A DNA stretch of 64,000 nucleotides, taken from an uncultured Oscillospiraceae bacterium. Lineage in GTDB: Bacteria > Bacillota > Clostridia > Oscillospirales > Ruminococcaceae. Positions 7,291 to 15,940 of the stretch are shown here, one piece after another. Within the stretch, counting starts at the first letter, position 1. Each line of letters begins with the position of its first letter. The notes under the pieces are model-generated. The model did not search any database. It had not been told where the DNA came from and saw only the letters and a list, made by a program, of their open reading frames with translations. Position numbers and translations under genes: made by a program. Where the stretch lies: NCBI GenBank assembly GCA_949285935.1, contig CASEAH010000045.1, positions 1 to 64,000 on the forward strand, given 5' to 3'.

Positions 7291-9741
7291 CCTGGCGGCT
7301 ACCGAAGCGGAAATGGTGAGGGCATCATTTTGCCAGCCACACAGCAGGGAATCTCCGGGACCCACCTGGCCGCCGATGATCTGGTCTGCCAAAGGGTCCT
7401 CCACCAGAGTGTGGACTGCCCGGCGCAGCGGTCTGGCTCCATAGGGCTGATCAAAACCGGCTCCCGCAATCCGCTCCACCACCTCCGGAGCAAAGGCTGC
7501 CTGAATATTCAGTTCCCGGAGACGGGCTGAAACCTCCTCCAGCTGAAGGGCGGCGATACGTTCCAGTTCCTCCCGGCTGAGTTTGGAGAAGATAACGGTT
7601 TCATCGATCCGGTTGAGAAATTCCGGACTGAAGGTGCGACGCACCTGGGCCATGACATCATTGTAATAAGAAGGCTTTTCTGAATCGGAGGTTCCCGGAC
7701 TGCCAAACCCCAAAGATTTTTTTTCGGTAATGAACTGCGCCCCAGCATTGGAAGTCATAATGATGACGCAGTTGCGGAGAATGGCTTTGCGGCCCTGGGA
7801 ATCCGTAAGCTCACCGTCCTCCAGTATCTGGAGCAGGATGTTGCACACATCGGGATGCGCTTTTTCCATTTCGTCAAACAATACAATGGAAAATGGCTTT
7901 TTTCGTACCCGCTCCGTCAGTTGGCCGCCTTCGTCAAAGCCTGCGTATCCCGGCGGCGCTCCAATCAGCTTGCTGACGCTGTGCTTCTCCATATACTCGG
8001 ACATATCCAGCTTGATGATGCTTTCCGGGTCGCCGAACAGGCTCTCCGCCAAAGCCCGGCAGAGCAGAGTTTTGCCCACTCCGGTGGGCCCCAGAAACAG
8101 GAAGGAACCAATGGGCCGGCGGGGATCCTTGAGGCCGGCTCGACTGCGGCGGATGGCCCGGGCCACCAGCCGTACCGCTTCTTCCTGTCCCACCAGCCGC
8201 CGGTGCAGCTCCTCCTCCAGATGCAGATACCGGCGTCCCTCTTCCTCGTCAATGCGGCTCAGGTCGATACCGGTGGACTGAGAAATGATCTGCGCCACAT
8301 CGGTTCGGGTAATGCAGGGAAGCTGGGATACCTCGGGAGAAATTGCTCCGGGGCAGGGAAGGAGTGGCTGTTCCCTTTCCCGCAAGGCGTTGGTAAAATC
8401 AAAAGTCTGAAAACCCTGGCTGTCGGGAGCTTCTTCTTTTTCCTGACGCAGGGCGATGAGGCTTTGCCGCAGAGCGGCATCCGGGACCGAGGAATCACTG
8501 AGCCGGAGCCGGACCCGGGAAGCTGCCTCATCGATCAGGTCGATGGCCTTGTCAGGAAGAAAACGTCCCGGGCAGTACCGGCAGGAAAGGAGGACGGCAG
8601 CTTCGATGGCATCATCGGTAATATGGAGGCGATGGTGCTTCTCATACCGTTCCCGCAGCCCCTGGATGATTTTCACGGCAGTCTGGGGGGAGGGTTCCTC
8701 CACCATCACGCTTTGGAAACGGCGCTCCAGGGCAGCGTCTTTTTCAATGGTTTTGCGGAATTCCGCGGTGGTAGTGGCGCCGATGACCTGGAATTCCCCC
8801 CGGGCCAGCTGCGGTTTGAGGATATTGGCGGCATCCACGGCGCCCTCCGCCGCTCCGATGCCCATAATGGTGTGGATCTCGTCAATAAACAGGATCACAT
8901 TGCCTGCGGAAGTCACCTCTTCAATGGTGGCGCGGATCCGTTCCTCAAAGTCCCCCCGATATTTGGTGCCTGCCACCATGCCGGGGAGATCCAGGGTGAT
9001 GACCCGGCACCGGGCAATGGATTCCGGTACGGAGCTGGCAGCGATCCGCTGGGCCAGACCCTCTACAACGGCAGTTTTACCCACTCCGGTTTCCCCGATG
9101 AGGCAGGGGTTATTTTTGGTCCGCCGGGTGAGGATCTGGAGAACCCGGCGGATCTCATCCTCCCGGCCAATCACAGGATCCAGTTTCCCTTGGCGGGCCA
9201 GTTCCGTCAGATCCCGTCCGAATTTTTCCAGATTGGCCGTTCTGCGGTCTCCCGTCCGGGGTCTGGCAGCTGCCCGCCTGGCCGCCAGCTGATCGGCCAG
9301 ATCTACAGTAATGGCGTCGTTGATCAGTTTGATGGTGGAGGCGGTATCCAGGCCGCACTCTGTGAGGAAGCGAACCGCGTAGGATTCGCTTTCCCGCATC
9401 AGCGCCAGCAGAATGTGCTCAGTGCCGGCCAGGCTCTGGGAGGATGTGCGGCTTTCCAGAGCGGCGGTTTCCAGGATTTTTTTGCAGCGGGGGGTAAAAT
9501 CGGCGGGAGACAGGGTGGACAGGACCCCTTTGCCCACCAGCCGGATGACCCCCTGGCTCACCTGGTCGTAGGTGATTTTTTTCTGGGACAGAATGGTGAA
9601 AGCAACGCCGCTGCCTTCCTTGAGCAGGCCCAGCAGCAGATGCTCGCTTCCAATATAAGTGTGGCCCAGTTGTTCGGCGATGATGATGGCATAGTTGATG
9701 GCATTGTTGGCCTTGACAGTGAACCCGTTGAATCTGTACAT
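7288..9741 (-). CDS. clpC: ATP-dependent Clp protease ATPase subunit ClpC
   Basis: An 817-residue HSP100 unfoldase that feeds substrates to ClpP. In order: two Clp_N repeats (about residues 1-145), AAA-1 with Walker [10 protein letters not shown] near 213 and Walker [10 protein letters not shown], a middle region with a degenerate UVR-like stretch ([10 protein letters not shown]), AAA-2 with Walker [10 protein letters not shown] near 550, the ClpP-contact loop (SLGFGS), and the C-terminal D2-small domain. The start [12 protein letters not shown] is the usual ClpC N terminus, with AGGAG upstream; an in-frame extension to 9777 is unlikely. No ctsR, mcsA or mcsB lies next to it, unlike in Bacillus. 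It stands alone, ended by two terminator-like hairpins. Confidence 0.95.
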   Translation of the reverse strand: MYRFNGFTVKANNAINYAIIIAEQLGHTYIGSEHLLLGLLKEGSGVAFTILSQKKITYDQVSQGVIRLVGKGVLSTLSPADFTPRCKKILETAALESRTSSQSLAGTEHILLALMRESESYAVRFLTECGLDTASTIKLINDAITVDLADQLAARRAAARPRTGDRRTANLEKFGRDLTELARQGKLDPVIGREDEIRRVLQILTRRTKNNPCLIGETGVGKTAVVEGLAQRIAASSVPESIARCRVITLDLPGMVAGTKYRGDFEERIRATIEEVTSAGNVILFIDEIHTIMGIGAAEGAVDAANILKPQLARGEFQVIGATTTAEFRKTIEKDAALERRFQSVMVEEPSPQTAVKIIQGLRERYEKHHRLHITDDAIEAAVLLSCRYCPGRFLPDKAIDLIDEAASRVRLRLSDSSVPDAALRQSLIALRQEKEEAPDSQGFQTFDFTNALREREQPLLPCPGAISPEVSQLPCITRTDVAQIISQSTGIDLSRIDEEEGRRYLHLEEELHRRLVGQEEAVRLVARAIRRSRAGLKDPRRPIGSFLFLGPTGVGKTLLCRALAESLFGDPESIIKLDMSEYMEKHSVSKLIGAPPGYAGFDEGGQLTERVRKKPFSIVLFDEMEKAHPDVCNILLQILEDGELTDSQGRKAILRNCVIIMTSNAGAQFITEKKSLGFGSPGTSDSEKPSYYNDVMAQVRRTFSPEFLNRIDETVIFSKLSREELERIAALQLEEVSARLRELNIQAAFAPEVVERIAGAGFDQPYGARPLRRAVHTLVEDPLADQIIGGQVGPGDSLLCGWQNDALTISASVAAR

Positions 9742-9903
9742 TTCCCAAGCTCCTGACGGTGGAAGAAATTTTATCATTCAATAATATTGACCGTCTTGGG
9801 CCGGTTATGCTCTTTTTATTTCCGGGGACAGGGAGTTTCCGGGAACCAAAAAAAGGAGAAGTGCATAGTATGCTGTGAACCTTAAATTTTGGAGGTAATG
9901 ACT

Positions 9904-10110
9904 ATGTGTGGAAATTGTAACTGCAACCGCGGCAGCGTTTTTTGCCTGGATGAGCGGATGATCTTTATCGTCCTGCTGATTTTCCTCTTCTCCAACTGCG
10001 GCAACGGTATGTTGGGCGGACTCCTGGGCGGAGGCTCCGGTTGCGGCTGTGGCTGCGGCTGTGATTCCTGCTCCGGCTTCGGTGGCTGCCAGAGAGACTG
10101 CGGCTGCTGA
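9904..10110 (+). CDS. Cys/Gly-rich single-span membrane protein (copy 1)
   Basis: A 68-residue protein: MCGNCNCNRGS at the N terminus, CLDERMIFIVLLIFLF as one hydrophobic span, then a Gly- and Cys-rich tail with alternating GCGC and DSCSGFGGC, ending RDCGC. About 14 cysteines are present. ATG 9904 is preferred over ATG 9898 because GGAGG at 9891-9895 gives 8-base spacing. No known function. The layout (short head, central hydrophobic span, glycine-rich remainder) resembles small spore-coat or YjcZ-type proteins, but this is a loose comparison. A paralogue follows 80 bases downstream. Confidence 0.75.
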   Translation: MCGNCNCNRGSVFCLDERMIFIVLLIFLFSNCGNGMLGGLLGGGSGCGCGCGCDSCSGFGGCQRDCGC

Positions 10111-10191
10111 AATCGCAGATACCGGGGTGTGCCAACCGTTAAGTCGGCGCGCTCCGTATCATCAAACAATATTTATGCGGAGGTAACTACT

Positions 10192-10410
10192 ATGTGTAAC
10201 TGCAATTGCGGCTGCGGATGCAGCAGACCCAGAGCCTTTGACTGCCTGGACGACAATACCCTGCTTATCATCATTCTGGTGGCCATGTACCTGTTGTTCC
10301 GCAGCGACAGCTGCATGCCTCGCAACAACGGCTGTGGCTGCGTCTGTGGCGGCTGGCAGAACAACGGCTGCGAGAGCTCCCGTGGCTGCGATTCTTCCTG
10401 CGGCTGCTAA
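10192..10410 (+). CDS. Cys/Gly-rich single-span membrane protein (copy 2)
   Basis: A 72-residue paralogue of the preceding gene: MCNCNCGCGCSRP, then CLDDNTLLIIILVAMYLLF as the hydrophobic span, then a Cys/Gly/Asn tail ending DSSCGC. ATG 10192 follows GCGGAGGT with 8-base spacing, the same leader arrangement as in copy 1 (GGAGGTAA followed by CTATGTGT). The identical order of CxC head, CLD motif, hydrophobic span and CGC end shows common descent. The Cys pairs could bind metal or cross-link the protein into a surface layer; this is inference. Confidence 0.75.
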   Translation: MCNCNCGCGCSRPRAFDCLDDNTLLIIILVAMYLLFRSDSCMPRNNGCGCVCGGWQNNGCESSRGCDSSCGC

Positions 10411-10456
10411 ACGGCCGATGTCCCAAGCGTCTGAACGCAGACGCCGTTCATAGCAT

Positions 10457-10492
10457 CAGGGCACAGGCTTTTGGCCTGTGCCCTTGATTATT
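10457..10492 (+). terminator. Terminator after the Cys-rich pair
   Basis: GGGCACAGGC and GCCTGTGCCC form a perfect 10-bp stem with a short T/G loop, followed by a weak T-tract (TTGATTATT). Confidence 0.6.
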
Positions 10493-11034
10493 GCTGTCTT
10501 GGGAAACTGTCGATTTCGCCGGCAGAGGTACCCTGTAAAAAATTGTGTTAGGAAAGTGCAAGAGAAAAGAACGGACGCAAAATGCCTGGGACAAGCTGTA
10601 GCTCGGACGAATTACAGGAACCGGACAAAAGTGGGAGCACCCCATAAGGATGCTCCCATCAACAAAGTCAGGCAGGGTATTTTAAGATCTTTTAACAAAC
10701 AGCCAAAAGCTCGGAAGCTCTCAAAGGCATAGCCCGACGGGGCTTGAATATGGTTCCGATTTTTTGCTATGCTGCTTCTGAAATACACCGGGCAGAGCAG
10801 ATTTCTGACCCAGTCCAGCCTTAAATCACAGTCTGCAAAATGGATTTATCAACATGCGGTTGCCAGTTTTATCTCCATCGTCCCAGCAGCCTGATCATCC
10901 CAAAGCTGTTCAAAATGGCAATCTATTATTACCCCTTTTGGGCGCCTGCCGGATGCTTGCATAAGGAGGCCGCCGCCAGATAAGGGAAAGCCTGGGAGGC
11001 GTTCCCCAGCGGTAATTTTCCGATGAATACCGGA
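10493..11034. other. Gene-free interval before dacA
   Basis: No supported gene. A hairpin GGGAGCA...TGCTCCC lies at 10633-10657. At 10511-10529 the sequence CGATTTCGCCGGCAGAGGT nearly repeats a stretch at 17451-17470. No terminator with a clear T-run was found for the minus-strand gene that ends at 11035. Confidence 0.5.
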
Positions 11035-12492
11035 TCAGGAACGCCGTGGGCGACGATCCCGGCGGGAACGGGGAGCGGCCTGTGTATGGCGGGTGACCCG
11101 GGGTTGATCTTGCCGGACCTGGCCATGGGGGCGCTGGTTGGGGGAACGCTGTCCGGGAGGCGGCAGAGCGGGGCGGGAAGAAGATACGACAGGATGGCGG
11201 TGACGGCGGTAATACCAGCGGATGAGGATCCGGGCGCCCAACAGGCCGATGATGATGGTGAGCAGTACCACACCCAGACATTTGAGCAGGACCAGCATCA
11301 GCTGAAGAAAACGTTCCCCGGCATTGGCAGCGGTAACGCCGGGCTGTGCCGCGTCGGCAGTCAGGGCATCCGCAGGCCGGATTTCAAATTCCATGGGGAA
11401 GGTCTGCAGAACCTGGTCCCCCAGCATCACCGAGACAGTGGGGGCGATATCTTCTTCCTTGCGGTAGAGATCGGGAATGTCATACTGATAAGTAAGATCG
11501 CTTTTTTTGACGCCCAAAGGGGCCAGCACGGTAAAATCCTCCCGCTGGCGCACGTTTACCTGGTTCTGAGGATTGGTCCGGTTGCCCAGAGGAACCGTGA
11601 ATTCTTCCAGATCCCGCCCCCTGAGGGTCAGCGGCTGAAAGTTCTCAAAACAATAGTCCAGCAGGGCGGCGGTATCGTCGTATTTCTGGCTGCGGCCGCT
11701 GCTGCGCATGGCCACGCAGATCAGCTCCACATCGCCCCGTTTGGCCAGGGTAACAATGGTGTGGCCGGCATTGTCGGTGTATCCCAGCTTTCCGCCCTCC
11801 ACGCCGGGATAGTATTCGTCGTTTTCCTCGTACAGCATGGAATCCTGGGCATAAAACTTATAGTCCCGGGCTTTTTTGTTGGTGACGGGAAAATCGTATT
11901 CCGTGGTGCCGAACAGTTCCCGGAAGCCCGGTACGGTGATGGCCCATTTGGTGATGAGGGCCATATCGTAGGCGCTGGTATAATGCTGGGGATCGTCCAA
12001 CCCGTGGGGATTGGCAAAATGGGTTTCCTGAGTGCCGATGACCGCCAGCTGCTGGTTCATCAGTGAGACAAAGCTGTCCAGATCTCCCGCTACGCCCTGG
12101 GCCACGCCGTTGGCAGCATCATTGGCGGAAATGAGCATGGTGCCCCGCAGCAGGGCATACAGGGAAACCGTTTCTCCCTCTTCCAGCGCGATGTGGGTGG
12201 TATTGGCCGGAATGCTGTAAACGGAATCCCGGCTCATGGTCACCATTTTATCCAGATCCTTTTCCCGGTCCAGGGCAATAGCGCAGGTGAGGATCTTGGT
12301 GATGCTGGCCGGAGCCATCTGGCGGTGCATATCTTTTTCAATCAGGACCTGACCTGTTTGAGCGTCCATCACCACATAGGTCTGAGAATAGATGCTCAGA
12401 TCGGGGGTAAGGGCAGGCGCCTGGATGACACCCAGAGGCAGGGCCAGCAGAACGGACAGGATACAGATTGAGAAATTGCGCAAAAATTTCAT
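11035..12492 (-). CDS. D-alanyl-D-alanine carboxypeptidase (DacA type)
   Basis: A 485-residue penicillin-binding protein that trims D-Ala from peptidoglycan stem peptides outside the cell. A signal peptide occupies about residues 1-28. The serine-peptidase S11 motifs are SITK (SxxK, in QMAPASITKIL), SAN (SxN, in LISANDAANG) and GGKLGYTDNAG, where the usual K-T/S-G triad reads K-L-G. A C-terminal PBP5-like beta domain follows, then a single membrane span (about 408-428) and an unusual basic, Pro/Arg-rich tail of about 55 residues. ATG 12492 has GGGAG 7 bases upstream; GTG 12498 is also in frame. The C-terminal anchor is a membrane helix rather than the usual amphipathic one. Confidence 0.9.
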   Translation of the reverse strand: MKFLRNFSICILSVLLALPLGVIQAPALTPDLSIYSQTYVVMDAQTGQVLIEKDMHRQMAPASITKILTCAIALDREKDLDKMVTMSRDSVYSIPANTTHIALEEGETVSLYALLRGTMLISANDAANGVAQGVAGDLDSFVSLMNQQLAVIGTQETHFANPHGLDDPQHYTSAYDMALITKWAITVPGFRELFGTTEYDFPVTNKKARDYKFYAQDSMLYEENDEYYPGVEGGKLGYTDNAGHTIVTLAKRGDVELICVAMRSSGRSQKYDDTAALLDYCFENFQPLTLRGRDLEEFTVPLGNRTNPQNQVNVRQREDFTVLAPLGVKKSDLTYQYDIPDLYRKEEDIAPTVSVMLGDQVLQTFPMEFEIRPADALTADAAQPGVTAANAGERFLQLMLVLLKCLGVVLLTIIIGLLGARILIRWYYRRHRHPVVSSSRPALPPPGQRSPNQRPHGQVRQDQPRVTRHTQAAPRSRRDRRPRRS

Positions 12493-12787
12493 GAGCACGC
12501 TCCCGTTTTCATAATAGACAGGCTCGGCATTGCGGAATAGAGCTGCCGCAGGGGATCATTCCATCAAAACGGTACTGCACCCAAAGAATGGCCCTGGAAA
12601 GAGGCAGGGCAGCCCGAAAAATTCTGTAAAAAGCGGTAGACAAGGAATGTGATTTGCCGATATTTTTCGCCAGAAAATATTATACCTGTCTTCACCATTT
12701 CTGTAAACAGATAAAAGAAAGGAGAACTTTATGTCCACCATTATCCTGTTCCGCCAAGAATCGCTGCATTCTTTTCCCTGGATTCGG
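12493..12787. other. Gene-free divergent region
   Basis: Interval between the minus-strand dacA start and the gcv promoter. I see no gene; it presumably holds the dacA promoter, which I could not place. Confidence 0.5.
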
Positions 12788-12816
12788 TTGACACCGGTCC
12801 AAGAATGTTCTAAACT
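12788..12816 (+). promoter_or_regulatory. Sigma-A promoter of the gcv operon
   Basis: TTGACA at 12788-12793, 17 bases, then TAAACT at 12811-12816. The consensus -35 element and ideal spacing make this one of the best promoters in the window. It precedes the riboswitch by about 30 bases. Confidence 0.85.
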
Positions 12817-12841
12817 AAAAGCGACAGACAGATACTCGGAG

Positions 12842-12995
12842 GAAGGTCCCGGGAGAGACCGCGGCGGCGGCGCCGAAGGGGAAATGCAACAACTCTCAGG
12901 CAAAAGGACCGGGACTGGACGAAACTCTGGAAAGCCGTATAGACGGCACCGAAGAAGCAATCCCTTGCAAAAGGGTGAATCTTTCAGGTTGTGGT
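12842..12995 (+). ncRNA. Tandem glycine riboswitch
   Basis: Two consecutive glycine aptamers. The first has GGAGAGACC, GCCGAAGGGG, a CAAC segment and CTCTCAGGCAAAAGGACCG; the second has ACTCTGGAAAGC, CACCGAAGAAGCAA and AATCTTTCAGGTT. These are the conserved blocks of the glycine class, joined by the usual short linker. The transcript starts at the TTGACA promoter, and the expression platform is the intrinsic terminator at 12998-13032. Known members turn gcv genes on when glycine is abundant, which fits the four downstream genes. Confidence 0.95.
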
Positions 12996-12997
12996 AC

Positions 12998-13032
12998 GGA
13001 GGCGTGTCGATGATTCGACGCGCCTCTTTTTG
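12998..13032 (+). terminator. Riboswitch expression-platform terminator
   Basis: GAGGCGTGTCGA and TCGACGCGCCTC form a 12-base stem with one mismatch around TGAT, followed by TTTTT. It lies between aptamer 2 and gcvT. Confidence 0.88.
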
Positions 13033-13068
13033 CATTGTCTCATTTTTAACGATTTGGAGGAGATTTCC

Positions 13069-14178
13069 ATGGCAACGGAAAAGAAAACGCCCCTCTATGA
13101 CCGTCATGTGGCGGCGGGCGGCAAGATCGTTCCCTTTGCGGGGTATCTGCTGCCGGTTCAGTATGGCTCCGGCGTTATTGCCGAGCATATGGCGGTGCGT
13201 ACCCAAGCTGGTCTGTTTGATGTTTCCCACATGGGAGAGATCACTTTGGAAGGGCCCGACGCGCTGATGAACATTAACCGGCTGGTGACCAATGACTGCA
13301 CCGGTATGGTGAACGGACAGGTGCGTTACAGCCCCATGTGCTATGAAAACGGCGGGGTGGTGGACGATCTGATGGTCTACCGCTGCGAAGAGGAACGGTA
13401 CCTGCTGGTGGTCAACGCCGCCAACCGGGGGAAGGATGCCCAGTGGATCGAAAGCCATCTGATGGGGAACGTCCGGTTTGCCGATATTTCCGACACGGTG
13501 GCACAGATCGCTCTCCAGGGCCCCCGGTCGGAGGAGATCCTGCGGAAGCTTTGCCCGCCCGAAAGCATCCCGGTAAAATATTATTACTTTGTGGAAAAAG
13601 GCGTGGCCAGGATCCCCGGCGGGGACATCCCCTGCATCGTTTCCAAGACGGGCTACACCGGTGAGGACGGCTACGAGCTGTACTGCGCCAATGCCGACGC
13701 TCCCCGCCTGTGGGACGCCCTGCTGGAGGCAGGAAAGGAAGAAGGACTCATCCCCTGCGGCCTGGGGGCGCGGGACACCCTGCGGCTGGAAGCGGCCATG
13801 CCCCTCTACGGACATGAAATGGACGAGACCGTGACGCCCATCGAGGCAGGCCTGGGATACTTTGTCAAGATGACCAAGGAAGACTTCATTGGCAAGGAAG
13901 CCATGGAAAAAATGGGCGCTCCCGCCCGGAAGCGGGTGGGCCTGCGGATGACCGGCCGGGGCATCGCCCGGGAGCATTGCCCGGTTTTCCTGGATGACGC
14001 CCAAATCGGTATGACCACCTCCGGAACCCACTGCCCGTATCTGAACCATGCTGCGGCCATGGCTATGGTGGAAGCGGACAAAGCCGCGGAAGGAACCCAG
14101 GTGGAAGTGGATGTCCGGGGCCGCCGCATCGCTGCGGAAATCGTGAAACTGCCCTTTTACAAAAAAGCTGCCAAATAA
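13069..14178 (+). CDS. gcvT: Aminomethyltransferase, glycine cleavage T protein
   Basis: The 369-residue T protein takes the aminomethyl group from lipoyl-H protein, releasing ammonia and making 5,10-methylene-tetrahydrofolate. Family blocks seen are TPLYDRHVAAGGKIVPFAGY near the N terminus, FDVSHMGEI, LQGPRSEEIL, GYTGEDGYELY and RDTLRLEAAMPLYGHE. ATG 13069 follows GGAGGAG with 6-base spacing. It is the first gene under the glycine riboswitch and is followed by gcvH after 54 bases. Confidence 0.97.
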   Translation: MATEKKTPLYDRHVAAGGKIVPFAGYLLPVQYGSGVIAEHMAVRTQAGLFDVSHMGEITLEGPDALMNINRLVTNDCTGMVNGQVRYSPMCYENGGVVDDLMVYRCEEERYLLVVNAANRGKDAQWIESHLMGNVRFADISDTVAQIALQGPRSEEILRKLCPPESIPVKYYYFVEKGVARIPGGDIPCIVSKTGYTGEDGYELYCANADAPRLWDALLEAGKEEGLIPCGLGARDTLRLEAAMPLYGHEMDETVTPIEAGLGYFVKMTKEDFIGKEAMEKMGAPARKRVGLRMTGRGIAREHCPVFLDDAQIGMTTSGTHCPYLNHAAAMAMVEADKAAEGTQVEVDVRGRRIAAEIVKLPFYKKAAK

Positions 14179-14232
14179 TCGGGAGGTCCCGATTCCCCCC
14201 ATAGAACCAATCAACAAAGGAGGACTATGATT

Positions 14233-14613
14233 ATGAATATTCCCAGCCAGCTGAAGTATTCCAAGAGCCACGAGTGGGTGGAGATCCTTGCCGACGGCAG
14301 CGCCCGGGTGGGCCTTACCGACCACGCCCAGGACGCTCTGGGGGATCTGGTGTTTGTCAACCTGCCCCAGGCGGGGGATCCTGTCGCCGCGGGAGAAGTT
14401 TTGGGCGATGTGGAGTCTGTAAAGGCAGTTTCCGATGTATACAGCCCCGTTTCCGGTACAGTGGCGGAGATCAACGAAACGCTGCTGGACGCTCCCGAAA
14501 CCATCAATCAGGATCCTTACGGCGCGTGGTTTATCCGGGTGGAAAATCCTGAAGTACCCGGCGACCTGCTTACCGCCGAAGAATATGAGGCCTTTTTGGC
14601 AACGGAGGGCTGA
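14233..14613 (+). CDS. gcvH: Glycine cleavage H protein
   Basis: The 126-residue lipoyl carrier shuttles the aminomethyl intermediate between P, T and L proteins. SHEWVEI near the N terminus and the lipoylation block GDVESVKAVSDVYSPVSG, with Lys64 as the attachment site, are intact. Two ATGs (14227 and 14233) follow AAAGGAGG; 14233 gives the better 9-base spacing. The gene ends 4 bases before gcvPA, whose ribosome binding site lies within its last codons. Confidence 0.97.
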   Translation: MNIPSQLKYSKSHEWVEILADGSARVGLTDHAQDALGDLVFVNLPQAGDPVAAGEVLGDVESVKAVSDVYSPVSGTVAEINETLLDAPETINQDPYGAWFIRVENPEVPGDLLTAEEYEAFLATEG

Positions 14614-14617
14614 CGCT

Positions 14618-15940
14618 ATGGGAAGCTATCTGCCCCATACTCCGGAGGAGCGGGCTGCCATGCTCCAAAAGGTGGGCTGCTCTACCCTGGAGGAATTGTT
14701 TGCCGGTCTGCCGGAGGAAGTGGTCCTCCGGCGCCCACTGAATATCCCCGAGGGCCAGGCAGAACTGGCTGTACGCCGCCGCATGGAGGAGTTGGCCGCT
14801 AAAAATACGGTTTTTCCCGCTGTTTTCCGCGGTGCAGGCGCTTACCGCCATTACATCCCCGCCATTGTAGGCAGCGTTACCTCCAAGGAGGATTTTGTTA
14901 CCGCCTATACCCCCTATCAGGCGGAGATCAGCCAGGGCGTTCTCCAATCTATTTTTGAATATCAGACCATGATCTGCCGCCTTACGGGCATGGACGTATC
15001 CAACGCCTCCATCTATGACGGGGCCTCTGCCGCGGGTGAGGCTGCTGCCATGTGCCGGGAGCGGAACCGGACCAAAATGCTGGTTTCCGCTGCTGCCCAT
15101 CCCCATGTCATCGAGACCCTGCGCACCTACTGCCATGGCGCCGGCGCGCCTTTGGAAGTGGTGCCGGCCCGGGACGGACGCACCGACCTGGAAGCCCTCC
15201 GGGACATGATGGGCCCGGATGTGGCCGGCGTATATCTGGCTCAGCCCAACTACTATGGCTTGCTGGAGGATGCCGAAGAAGCCGCCCGCATTGCTCATGA
15301 AGGCGGAGCCAAGTTTGTGATGGGAGTCAACCCCATTGCGGCGGCGATCCTGAAAACCCCTGCCGACTGCGGCGCCGACGTGGCGGTGGGAGAAGGGCAG
15401 CCCCTGGGAATGCCCTTGTCTTTTGGCGGACCATACCTGGGCTTTATGGCCTGCAAGGCAGCCATGACCCGCCGTCTGCCCGGCCGTATCGTGGGCGAGA
15501 CCACCGACGTGGAGGGCAAACGGGCCTATGTCCTGACCCTCCAGGCCCGGGAGCAGCATATCCGCAGGGAAAAGGCCAGCAGCAACGTCTGTTCCAACCA
15601 GGCTCTTTGCGCCCTTACAGCCAGCGTGTATATGGCTGCTATGGGCCCCGACGGCATCCAGGAGGCGGCGCGCCAGTCCATGGCCAAGGCCCATTATCTG
15701 GCCGAAGGGCTGGGCAAAATTTCCGGCTTTGGCCTGAGACATGAGGGACCCTTCTTCCATGAGTTTGTCACCGGCTGTCCGGTGGACCCGGAAAAGCTGA
15801 TGTCGGCACTGGAAGCAAAGGGCATCCTGGGCGGTCTGCCCCTGCCGGAAGGCGGCATCCTGTGGTGCGCCACCGAAATGAATACAAAGGCCCAGATGGA
15901 TCTTGTCATTGAAACTGCCAAGGAGGTGGCCGGCGCATGA
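14618..15940 (+). CDS. gcvPA: Glycine dehydrogenase (decarboxylating) subunit 1
   Basis: The 440-residue N-terminal half of the PLP-dependent P protein, which with GcvPB decarboxylates glycine. It begins MGSYLPHTPEERAAMLQ, as in other GcvPA proteins, and contains the family blocks RRPLNIPEG, YTPYQAEISQG and YDGASAAGEAA, which are typical of the P protein. The catalytic PLP lysine lies in GcvPB. The ATG was chosen over a longer upstream frame that runs antiphase through gcvH. Its stop overlaps the gcvPB start (ATGA), giving translational coupling for a 1:1 complex. Confidence 0.97.
   Translation: MGSYLPHTPEERAAMLQKVGCSTLEELFAGLPEEVVLRRPLNIPEGQAELAVRRRMEELAAKNTVFPAVFRGAGAYRHYIPAIVGSVTSKEDFVTAYTPYQAEISQGVLQSIFEYQTMICRLTGMDVSNASIYDGASAAGEAAAMCRERNRTKMLVSAAAHPHVIETLRTYCHGAGAPLEVVPARDGRTDLEALRDMMGPDVAGVYLAQPNYYGLLEDAEEAARIAHEGGAKFVMGVNPIAAAILKTPADCGADVAVGEGQPLGMPLSFGGPYLGFMACKAAMTRRLPGRIVGETTDVEGKRAYVLTLQAREQHIRREKASSNVCSNQALCALTASVYMAAMGPDGIQEAARQSMAKAHYLAEGLGKISGFGLRHEGPFFHEFVTGCPVDPEKLMSALEAKGILGGLPLPEGGILWCATEMNTKAQMDLVIETAKEVAGA

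Noticed and set aside
7855..9756. Open frame of about 633 codons on the plus strand opposite clpC
   Set aside because: Shadow of clpC; no family features.
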